DNA of 64,000 nucleotides from Palaemon carinicauda (Eukaryota; Arthropoda; Malacostraca; Decapoda; Palaemonidae), in contig NC_090735.1 of the NCBI RefSeq assembly GCF_036898095.1, positions 3,992,871 to 4,056,870 of the forward strand, in the 5' to 3' direction. Positions 33,876-43,901 of the stretch are shown here, in pieces. The stretch's first letter is position 1, and the number at the start of each line of letters is the position of its first letter. A program made the position numbers and the translations under genes. The notes beneath the pieces are model-generated. The model ran no database searches. It worked only from the letters and a program-made list of their open reading frames with translations, and was not told where the DNA came from.

Positions 33876-35934
33876 CTGCCCGCAACTTCAGACAGCAGTG
33901 GGAGCCAGACTCAAGAACTTCTGGCAAGCCTGGGAGAGGAGAGGCGCAGATTCACAATCTGTGAAGTTGCTCAGAGAGGGGTACAAAATCCCTTTTGTAC
34001 GCAAACCTCCTCTAGCAACGTCTCCCATCGATCTCTCTCCCAGGTACAGAGAGGAAGAAAAGAGACAAGCCCTGAAACTGGAAGTGTCTCTTTTGCTAGA
34101 GAAGGGAGCGGTGGTCAAAGTCTCGGACCTTCAATCACCGGGATTCTACAACCGCCTCTTCCTAGTTTCAAAGAAGACAGGAGGGTGGAGACCGGTGCTA
34201 GACGTCAGTGCTCTGAATGTCGTTGTCACAAAGACGAAGTTCTCCATGGAGACCACAAAGTCAGTCCTAGCAGCGGTCAGAAGGGAAGACTGGATGGTCT
34301 CCCTAGACCTAAGGGACGCCTACTTCCACGTCCCCATTCACTCAGACTCCCAACCTTTTCTGAGATTCGTTTTCGAAATTGTGGTCTACCAGTTTCGGGC
34401 CCTGTGCTTTGGCCTAAGCACAGCTCCTCTCGTGTTTACGAGGCTGATGAGGAATGTAGCCAAATTCCTCCACTTATCGGACATCCGAGCCTCCCTTTAT
34501 TTGGACGACTGGCTTCTCAGAGGCTCTTCCAGTCGTCGCTGTCTGAAGGATCTCAATTGGACTCTAGATCTGACCAAGGAATTGGGACTACTAGTCAATT
34601 TGGAAAAGTCGCAACTGGTCCCATCCCAAACTATTGTGTATTTAGGGATGGAGATTCACAGTCTAGCTTTTCGGGCTTTTCCGTCGGCCCCCAGAATAAG
34701 TCAAGCCCTGTTATTCATCCAGAACATGCTGAAGAAGGAACGCTGCTCAGTCAGGCTGTGGATGAGTCTGGTAGGGACGCTGTCATCCCTGGAACAATTT
34801 GTATCACTAGGAAGACTACACCTCCGTCCGCTTCAATACCATCTAGCTTTTCACTGGAAAAAGGACAAGACGCTAGAAGCGGTCTCGATCACGATTTCCG
34901 AAAAGATAAAGTCTTGTCTGACTTGGTGGAAGGACAATATCAACCTAAGAGAGGGTCTTCCCCTGGCTGTTCAGACTCCCAACCACGTTCTCTTCTCGGA
35001 CGCATCAGACGTGGGCTGGGGCGCGACACTAGATGGTCGGGAATGCTCAGGACTGTGGAACTCGAGTCAGAGGAGCATGCATATCAACTGCAAGGAGCTG
35101 TTGGCAGTTCATCTGGCCTTGAAAAGCTTCAAGTCTCTCCTTCGAGGCAAAGTGATGGAAGTAAACTCAGACAACACCACGGCCTTGGCGTACATCTCCA
35201 AACAAGGAGGTACCCACTCACTGACGTTGTACGAGATCGCAAGGGACCTGCTCATCTGGTCAAAAGGTCAAGACATCTCCCTAGTAACGAGGTTCATCCA
35301 AGGCAACTTGAATGTCATAGCAGATTGTCTCAGTCGGAAAGGGCAAGTAATTCCAACAGAATGGACCCTCCACAAGGATGTGTGCAAGAGACTTTGGGCC
35401 ACTTGGGGCCAACCAACCATAGATCTCTTTGCAACCTCGCTGACCAAGAGGCTTCCAATCTATTGCTCCCCAGTCCCGGACCAAGCAGCAATACATATAG
35501 ATGCCTTCCTCCTAGATTGGTCACATCTGGATCTCTACGCATTCCCACCGTTCAAGATTGTCAACAAGGTACTGCAGAAGTTCGCCTCTCACGAAGGGAC
35601 AAGGTTGACGTTAGTTGCTCCCCTCTGGCCCGCAAGAGAATGGTTCACAGAGGTACTTCGATGGCTAGTAGACGTCCCCAGAAGTCTTCCTCTAAGGGTG
35701 GACTTTCTACGTCAGCCTCACGTAAAGAAGGTACACCAAAGCCTCCTCGCTCTTCGTCTGACTACCTCCAGACTATCGAAAGACTCTCGAGAGCTAGAGG
35801 CTTTTCGAAGGAGGCAGCCAGTGCGATTGCTAGAGCAAGGAGAGCGTCCACCATTAGAGTCTACCAGTCGAAGTGGGAAGTCTTCCGAGACTGGTGCAAG
35901 TCAGTTTCTGTATCCTCGACCAGTACCTCTGTAG
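33754..35934 (+). CDS. RT / RNase H / Dam-like methyltransferase polyprotein of C
   Basis: The frame is open from 33754 (after a stop at 33751). It has no early ATG, so it is probably reached from Gag by frameshift or reinitiation, with which it overlaps by about 120 bp. Numbering from the codon at 33787: RT with SKKTGGWRPVLDVSALN (129-144), VSLDLRDAYF (171-180, catalytic Asp174), FGLSTAPLVFTRLM (208-221) and YLDDW (238-242, Asp240/241). RNase H has FSDASDVGWGATL (Asp405), CKELLAVHLAL (Glu437), NSDNTTALAY (Asp462) and IADCLSRKG (Asp513). A C-terminal segment with DLFATSLTKRLP and YAFPPF (584-589) corresponds to the Dam-like methyltransferase domain known in DIRS1-group elements. No internal stop. 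It copies the element RNA into DNA. Confidence 0.88.
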   Translation, partial: TLQRLVLFRPFVAEPPAEEVLVPKGSEGRGKDPSPLRAESDCPQLQTAVGARLKNFWQAWERRGADSQSVKLLREGYKIPFVRKPPLATSPIDLSPRYREEEKRQALKLEVSLLLEKGAVVKVSDLQSPGFYNRLFLVSKKTGGWRPVLDVSALNVVVTKTKFSMETTKSVLAAVRREDWMVSLDLRDAYFHVPIHSDSQPFLRFVFEIVVYQFRALCFGLSTAPLVFTRLMRNVAKFLHLSDIRASLYLDDWLLRGSSSRRCLKDLNWTLDLTKELGLLVNLEKSQLVPSQTIVYLGMEIHSLAFRAFPSAPRISQALLFIQNMLKKERCSVRLWMSLVGTLSSLEQFVSLGRLHLRPLQYHLAFHWKKDKTLEAVSITISEKIKSCLTWWKDNINLREGLPLAVQTPNHVLFSDASDVGWGATLDGRECSGLWNSSQRSMHINCKELLAVHLALKSFKSLLRGKVMEVNSDNTTALAYISKQGGTHSLTLYEIARDLLIWSKGQDISLVTRFIQGNLNVIADCLSRKGQVIPTEWTLHKDVCKRLWATWGQPTIDLFATSLTKRLPIYCSPVPDQAAIHIDAFLLDWSHLDLYAFPPFKIVNKVLQKFASHEGTRLTLVAPLWPAREWFTEVLRWLVDVPRSLPLRVDFLRQPHVKKVHQSLLALRLTTSRLSKDSRELEAFRRRQPVRLLEQGERPPLESTSRSGKSSETGASQFLYPRPVPL

Positions 35935-36830
35935 CTCAAATAGCTGATTTTCTCTTATACCTGAGAAAAGGACGATCCCTTTCAGCTCCCACTATCAAGG
36001 GCTACAGAAGCATGTTGGCATCGGTCTTCCGTAGAGGCTTAGATCTTTCCAACAATAAAGATCTGCAAGACCTCCTTAAGTCTTTTGAGACCACCAAGGA
36101 GCGTCGTTTGGCTACCCCTGGATGGAATCTAGACGTGGTGCTAAGATTCCTCATGTCAGACAGGTTTGAGCCTTTACAATCAGCCTCCCTGAAAGATCTC
36201 ACTCTAAAGACACTTTTCCTGGTATGCTTAGCCTCGGCTGAAAGAGTCAGTGAGATTCATGCCTTCAGCAAGAACATCGGATTTTCGTCAGAAAAAGCCA
36301 CCTGTTCGCTACAACTTGGTTTTCTAGCCAAAAATGAGCTGCCTTCTCGGCCTTGGCCTAAATCTTTCGATATTCCCAGCTTATCGGAGATCGTAGGCAA
36401 TGAACTAGAAAGAGTCTTATGCCCTGTTAGAGCTCTTAAGTTCTATTTAAAGCGTACCAAACCTTTACGAGGCCAATCTGAAGCTTTATGGTGTTCAGTT
36501 AAGAAACCATCTTTGCCTATGTCAAAGAATGCTTTATCATACTTTATCAGATTGTTAATACGAGAAGCTCATTCACATCTGAGTGAGGAAGACCGAGCTT
36601 TGCTTAAGGTGAAGACGCACGAAGTTAGAGCTGTTGCAACTTCCGTGGCCTTTAAGCAAAATAGATCTCTGCGAAGTATAATGGACGCAACCTATTGGAG
36701 AAGCAAGTCAGTGTTCGCATCTTTTTATCTAAAGGATGTCCAGTCTATTTACGAGAACTGCTACACACTGGGACCATTCGTAGCAGCGAGTGCAGTAGTG
36801 GGTGAGGGCTCAACCACTACAATTCCCTAA
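35640..36830 (+). CDS. DIRS tyrosine recombinase of C (intact)
   Basis: The ATG at 35640 (MVHRGTSMAS) is conserved in D, A and B and gives 396 residues. The reading frame is, however, open from at least 34185, overlapping the RT/RNase H ORF for about 1.75 kb, so longer products are possible. Residues 40-130 form an N-terminal SAM-like DNA-binding domain (ARGFSKEAASAIARARRAST, YQSKWEVFRDW). The catalytic residues are Arg202 (ERVSEIHAF), His327 and Arg330 (HEVRAVATS), Trp353 (TYWRSKS) and Tyr363 (SFYLKD). The enzyme would integrate circular element DNA by strand exchange, without target duplication. One residue is missing in VFRRGLDL compared with D and E (VFRHRGLDL). The first motif reads AER where relatives have AKR. 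Confidence 0.88.
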   Translation: MVHRGTSMASRRPQKSSSKGGLSTSASRKEGTPKPPRSSSDYLQTIERLSRARGFSKEAASAIARARRASTIRVYQSKWEVFRDWCKSVSVSSTSTSVAQIADFLLYLRKGRSLSAPTIKGYRSMLASVFRRGLDLSNNKDLQDLLKSFETTKERRLATPGWNLDVVLRFLMSDRFEPLQSASLKDLTLKTLFLVCLASAERVSEIHAFSKNIGFSSEKATCSLQLGFLAKNELPSRPWPKSFDIPSLSEIVGNELERVLCPVRALKFYLKRTKPLRGQSEALWCSVKKPSLPMSKNALSYFIRLLIREAHSHLSEEDRALLKVKTHEVRAVATSVAFKQNRSLRSIMDATYWRSKSVFASFYLKDVQSIYENCYTLGPFVAASAVVGEGSTTTIP

Positions 36831-37230
36831 TTCCATATCCTTTTAATCTGTCTCTTGAAATGTTTTTTATGTTGTTTTTATGGGTTGTCCGGAAGGCTGA
36901 GAAGCCTTTCGCATCCTGGTTGATTTGGCGGGTGGTCAAATTCATTTCTTGAGAGTGCCCAGATTAGGGGTTTGATGAGGTCCTGTTGTATGGGTTGCAG
37001 CCCTTGATACTTCAGCTCCTAGGGGTCTATCAGCATCCTAAGAGGATCGCGAGGCTCCGTAAGGAAGACGTACTTATAAGGCAGAGTAATCGTTCAAGTC
37101 GACTTCCTTACCAGGTACCTATTTATTTTGTTTTTGTTATTTTGATAACTTCTAAAATGAAATAAAAACTCTTAGCTCATAAAATGTAAACATATTTTAC
37201 TGGTCTCTACCCACCATCCTGGGTGTGAAT
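36831..37230 (+). other. 3' untranslated region of C
   Basis: This is noncoding, homologous to the 3' regions of A, B, D and E (GATTTGGCGGGTGGTCAA, TATGGGTTGCAGCCC, AAGGAAGACGTACTT). Confidence 0.7.
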
Positions 37231-37569
37231 CAGCTATATATTCACCGGCTAAGTTAAATATTTAAAAATTATATTTTAATTATAAAATAAATTTTTGAAT
37301 ATACTTACCCGGTGAATATATAAATTAAATAACCCTCCCTTCCTCCCCAATAGAGACGCAGTGGGACGAGGAGAAAATTGAGTCTTTGTTTACATAGAGC
37401 TTGGTATCTGGCCGACAGATGGCGCTGATGGGCACACCCGCAACCTGTATAGTGATCGCTGGCGAGTTTTTTTTGTACAGTTTTTGTCTGTCGAGCAACA
37501 GAGTTGCAGCTATATATTCACCGGGTAAGTATATTCAAAAATTTATTTTATAATTAAAATATCATTTTT
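37231..37569 (+). repeat. ICR (37231-37321) and right ITR (37371-37569) of C
   Basis: The first ICR half (CAGCTATATATTCACCGGC to TTAAATATTTAAAAA) mirrors the left edge. The second half (TTTTAATTATAAAATAAATT to CCCGGTGAATATATA) mirrors the right edge 37511-37569. The spacer 37322-37370 contains the element-specific string CCCTCCCTTCCTCCCC. Confidence 0.9.
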
Positions 37570-38157
37570 ATAAATTCTAACAACCAATTTTCAGCCAAGC
37601 TGAAATAATACTGTTATTGAAGAACTCAGGGTTTTTTAGTTAAGAAGAATACAAATATTTTGCAGTCTAACTATTATCAGTAAAGAAATCTGGGAAAGAT
37701 TTACTTCCTATGATGATATTTTTAATAATTCTTAGGGTTGTAGGATAAATGGTTTAACCTAAGTCACTGTTTGTTACAGTAATAAATTATCAGATATAGT
37801 ATATAGCCTGAAGTCTAGATCCATAAAAAGGAGTACTAAAATCTAGGAGCTTGCAATTAGTTGATTCATGTCGACTCTTGCTAAAGATTCAGTAATGTAT
37901 ACGCACTATATTTGGCAAAACAATGGTTAATTTGTTTGTTAATTTAATATTAAATGAGTAATTCGATTAGACAATGATAGGTCAGTTAAGGGATAAAGGC
38001 AGGATAGGGCAGCCAATGGTGAATAAAGGCAGGATTATATAATTAATGAATAAGGTTGGATAGATTTATCATTAATGTAATGTAATATTGGTTAATCATT
38101 GGCAAAAGGCATCTATTGGTCCTGTTCATAATACTAGGCAGGCAGTTAATTCTAATA
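37570..38157. other. AT-rich intergenic stretch, nothing recognised
   Basis: Short repeats of a GGCAGGAT string near 38000-38035 are the only structure seen. Confidence 0.4.
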
Positions 38158-38546
38158 GTCAGGCCCTCCATCTTGAGTCTCAATACTACACAGTATTCTT
38201 AAAGTTTTATTCCAGCTGTTACCAAGTTGTGGAATGATCTTCCTAATCGGGTAGTTGAATCAGTAGAACTTCAAAAGTTCAAAGTTGGAGCAAATGTTTT
38301 TGTTGACCAGGCTGACAAGTCTTTTTATACAGTAGTTTATATATGACATATCTGTTTTTGACGTTAATAGTTTATATAGGTCATATCTGTTTTAACGTTG
38401 TTACTGTTTTTAGAATGATTTATTGTTAATTTGTTCTCATCATTTATTTTTTTCCTTATTTCCTTTCTTCACTGGGCTATTTTTCCCTATTGGAGCTCTT
38501 GGGCTTATAGCATTTTGCTTTTTCAACTAGGGTTGTAGCCTGGCTA

Positions 38547-38579
<33 letters not shown>

Positions 38580-38580
38580 T
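38158..38580 (+). mobile_element. 3' end of a non-LTR retrotransposon with (TAA)n tail
   Basis: The coding remnant reads IPAVTKLWNDLPNRVVESVE, then LQKFKVGANVF, ending at TGA near 38344. This resembles the C-terminus of Jockey/CR1-type LINE ORF2 proteins (LWNDLP). An in-frame stop lies upstream (QYS*SFIP). A roughly 200-bp 3' UTR ends in CACTGGGCTATTTTTCCC, GGGTTGTAGCCTGGC and a TAA tract at 38545-38580. Confidence 0.7.
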
Positions 38581-41084
38581 AAACGTTAGACATGATTCCG
38601 GTGAGACCAGGTTGTCAGTTTAGTAGTGTAATAGGCTATCCCATAGAGGAAGTATACCCCTAAGTAATGAAAGAATAACGTTGAATAAGGTCTTCTATGA
38701 ATTAATTGAGACTAGATTAGTGATTCAGTGTGTGTATGAATAAGGTGAAGATCTCTAGAGTAAACTGGTTCATTGATTAAAAGTTACCCAGAAAATCCAC
38801 TTGAGTGAATTAATTTATATGATAGGACAGTTAGAATTAGCTTATGGAGGATCAATATATAATAAAAATGAAAATTGTGTCATTTCAATTATGAGAATGA
38901 TACATTTGCTTGATAAATTTAAAAAGTTGCAGGTCAATTTTTTCTGCTGTTTTTTTCTGTCCTTTTAAGAGAGTGAATCAAAATAATTATTCATTTCCAC
39001 AGCACTATACTCTTGTATATACTAAGTAATATTCTACTTCTGAAACTGTTAGTGTAAGTGAATAATATTTTTTGTTCTTTATACATACAGTACCTCTTTT
39101 AAATGAATTTTTATGAGTATTGTGTGGTTGACCAGGTAACCTCTGTGTTGAAAGGTAGAATGCTTTATTCAGCGAATTATGGTCTATTATCTGTTAAAGA
39201 AAATTGAAGAATTAGAAGAGCTCCTGTTATTTGGTGGATTTCCAGAGGATAGCCATTTGATTATAGTAGTGAAGCACTTCCTTGTTAGGATTTAGGAAGC
39301 AATACTTTTCCACTTTACAGGATGTACTTTGGATTGTAATATTTACTATTTCAAATGTCATGGACATGTCTAATATCTTATTTTTTACCATTGTAGTTAT
39401 TACATTAGAATATTTCTTATTCTTTAGTTTATCATACAGAATGTTTTACTAAAAGTATATTCTTGATATTGAAGTGTGCATTTAAATACTTGGATAAGAC
39501 AGATAAATCTGTACGATTAACATTTTATTGATTTTTCAGACCAGAATCATCAGAAGAGAAGAGGAGAGATTATAGCCTTCTGGTCAAAGCAGGAAATTAA
39601 CCTGCAAATAATATGCATCAAGTATGAGATATTCCAAATGACACCAAGAGGAAGATCAGCAGCATATATCCTGTGACTTAGTACAGAAAAAAATTCCAGC
39701 AAGATTCAAGAGTTCTGAATCATCTCAATTGAAGCGGCCACTCTCATCAAAGTTTTCTGCAGTATTGAAATAACTTTGAGAAATATCGTCAGGTCTATAG
39801 TACTAAAAATATTTTTAAATGCTCAATTTGCCAGACAGATTTTAGAATGTTGTGTGTTATAATGGTTATTCCATTTATATCCTGTAGGTTCAATAGCAAT
39901 CAGTAACTGAACATAAAAAAAAACAAGATACAGTAAATAAGTAATATAAATTGTTACGATATTACCAGATTATTTCAAATTTGTCGTGTTATTTCAGAAA
40001 GCCATAAATTTTTCTCAGTTTAATAGCAACTATTTTATTAGCTCTTAGTCTAGTCAGTGCATATAATGCTATTTTTAATTGTTTTTTTTTTTTTTTTTAA
40101 TTTTATGGATCTTTCCATTGAAAAATAAACGTGATTCTATTTTTCTATAATAAACGCCCAAAATTTAACTTGAAAATTAGGTCCAGATCCACATTTATGA
40201 AATTTGACTTTCTAATTAAAATTCAGATCTCAATTGCCTAATTATTATTTCATATTAAACAAGAATAATCATACATTTAGTTGCCTGAAAACTCTTATAG
40301 TTAGCTATTACTAATATAAGGAATGTTAAGGAATTCCTATTACCTCTTTAAAAAATTAGATAGAATTATTATGTTAAATTGATTGGTTTTTTATCATGTC
40401 TTATTGTAAATTGTTTGATAAAGATGGAAATTTAACATTAACAACCATTTAAGACCAACAAATGTTAATGAGGAATTTTGCTGATCATGTTTTCAATTTT
40501 CATTACATAACTTTAATCAAATCTCAATTTTCTCTGAACCTTTTAACATACTTCAAGACCATATCATTTTTAGAAATGTGTAAAGTACTGTAAACAAATT
40601 ATTTGAGTGTGTGACTGAAGGGAAAATAATAATCTTTTTTAGAAATTGATTTAAATCCATTCTGCAATCTGTATATTAAAATACATTAATAGCATGTGAA
40701 TATAACCTCTAACTAATTATTTTAACTGTATGAATATGCTTCATCTTTGTCTATGAATACCTTTTCATCTCTGCCTTTCGAAACTGTCTTCCAATTGGTA
40801 GCAACCGTCATTGATTTTTCTTCTACACAATGTCGAATCTATAGTACGGCTATGTTCTCTTAAGAGATATGAGATATGCTTAAGATAGTAGCTATTGGAC
40901 AAAAAAGCTCTTTCTAAATAGCCACAGCTTGCTAATACTTTTTTGGGGGGAGGTGGTGTGAATAGCTTATAAATAAATAACTGACGATTTGGCTTATATA
41001 TTTCAAAATAACTGCCATATTTCCTTCCCTCTTGCAGTAAATATTTGAAGTAGATCAGTTCTATTACTTGGGTCTCATGCTGCT
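38581..41084. other. AT-rich intergenic DNA with one weak terminal-exon candidate
   Basis: There is no substantial open frame. At 39523-39539 a TTTTATTGATTTTTCAG acceptor-like string precedes 19 open codons ending in TAA 39598-39600. An AATAAA lies at 40124-40129 downstream. A T-rich run occupies 40082-40098. This may be a 3' terminal exon of a host gene on the plus strand, but the evidence is slight. Confidence 0.25.
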
Positions 41085-41740
41085 GCAAATGGTAGATTGG
41101 AATCAGATGTACGTTAGAAAGAATGAAAGGATGTAAAGTTTTGGGGGCAGTGAAGGGAGTGGTAAAGAATAGAGAGTTAGGAATGAATGTACAGAGAGTT
41201 CTGTATGAGAAAGGGATTTTAACAACTGTGATGTATAGATCGGAACATTGAATTTGTTCGAGGTAGTGTCTGAGGAGTATGGCTGGCTTATCTCGATTAG
41301 ATAGAGTTAGGAATGAAGTAGTTAGGGTGGGAACGGGTGTAAGAAATAAATCAGCAGCTAGAGTGTATATGAATGTGTTGAGGTGGTTAGGCTATGTACA
41401 GTAGATATAATCTTAAATGGCTGTCTTCTGAAGAAGGTGAATGCAAGAGTTGATGGGAGAAATTCATGAGGACGGCCAAGGTTATGGGTGGATGGAGGAT
41501 AGACGTTAGAGGTAAAAGAACGTGCCAGAAATGAGAATGAATGGCGAGCGATTGTGACTCGGTTCTGATAGGCACTGCTGCTTCCTCCATTCACATTGGT
41601 GACTGCTGTGGCACCCTAGCAGTACCAACTAAACTCAGCTTAATCCCTCATCAGGCTGGGAGGAGTAAAGATAAAAGTCCACTAATGTACTTTTTGTTTT
41701 TGGATGTAGTCTACCCCCCTTTTGGGGAAGTGCCTTTGTA
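41085..41740 (+). mobile_element. Decayed copy of the 19.3-20.8 kb LINE, 3' part
   Basis: Homology begins near GCTGCAAATGGTAGATTGGA (41080-41100) and follows the same order as the other copy: GTTTTGGGGGCAGTGAAGGG, then CLRSMAGLSRLDRVRNEV, LRWLGYVQ, the EWRAIVTRF terminus, and the 3' UTR with GGCACCCTAGCAGTACC and CTACCCCCCTTTTGGGG. Stops and a premature loss of the middle show age. It keeps the CLRS codons that the other copy has lost by frameshift. Confidence 0.75.
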
Positions 41741-43356
<1,616 letters not shown>

Positions 43357-43901
43357 TTACTTGATAAGGTCAATTGCATAAGAAAAATGGGTATGGACGA
43401 AAATACTTTAGATACAAGAACAAGGGTCTTAAATGACGTTAATGGGAAAAAATGCCATGCCACTTTTAATATTATAACTACATTTATTGAATAAGTAAAG
43501 GTAAATGGCCTAGCATTTTGACGTCCGTAATATGGGCATTACTGACTACTTCTGTCATATACTAGATTCATTAATCAAGAGCTGGGAAAGGTTCATTCAT
43601 GGTATTGAGTAAAGATATTTGATTCTAATTAGATAATCAATTATCTTTTAGTCAATATCAAGAATGAACCCTTTCCAGCTCTTTAATGGACCTAGGATAT
43701 GACTGTAGTAGTCAGTAATGCCCAATATTACCGAAATCAAAATGGTGGACCATCTACCTTTACTCATTCAGTATATTTAGTTATACTAATAACAGTGGTA
43801 TGGCATTTTTTCCCATTAATGTCATTCAAGACCCTTGTTCTTGTATCTAAATTATTATTGTCCATACCAAGTTTTCTTATGCGTGTGACCTTATTAAGTA
43901 A
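43357..43901. repeat. 545-bp foldback palindrome (MITE-like)
   Basis: The left arm 43357-43625 pairs with the right arm 43635-43901 along its whole length with scattered mismatches. Examples are TACAAGAACAAGGGTCTT with AAGACCCTTGTTCTTGTA, GGGCATTACTGACTAC with GTAGTCAGTAATGCCC, and the ends TTACTTGATAAGG with CCTTATTAAGTAA. The loop is almost nil. No ORF and no clear target duplication. It is probably a foldback/MITE-type transposon or an inverted duplication. Confidence 0.85.

Larger units (their letters stand above)
31067..37569 (+). mobile_element. DIRS-like YR retrotransposon, copy C (best preserved)
   Basis: This 6.5-kb element has left ITR 31067-31239, Gag from 31445, an RT/RNase H/MT ORF, an overlapping YR ORF ending at 36830, ICR 37231-37321 and right ITR 37371-37569. 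Edges lie at T5 runs (31067-31071 and 37565-37569), so the reconstructed empty site has one T5 run and no longer target duplication. RT/RNase H/MT and YR frames are uninterrupted. Only the C-terminal part of Gag carries stops and a frame change. It is the only copy here that could supply RT and recombinase, possibly in trans to A, B and E. Confidence 0.92.

Noticed and set aside
34185..35639. Upstream extension of the YR frame as a separate protein
   Set aside because: No family resemblance and no conserved ATG. It is reported as an overlap phenomenon, not as a gene.
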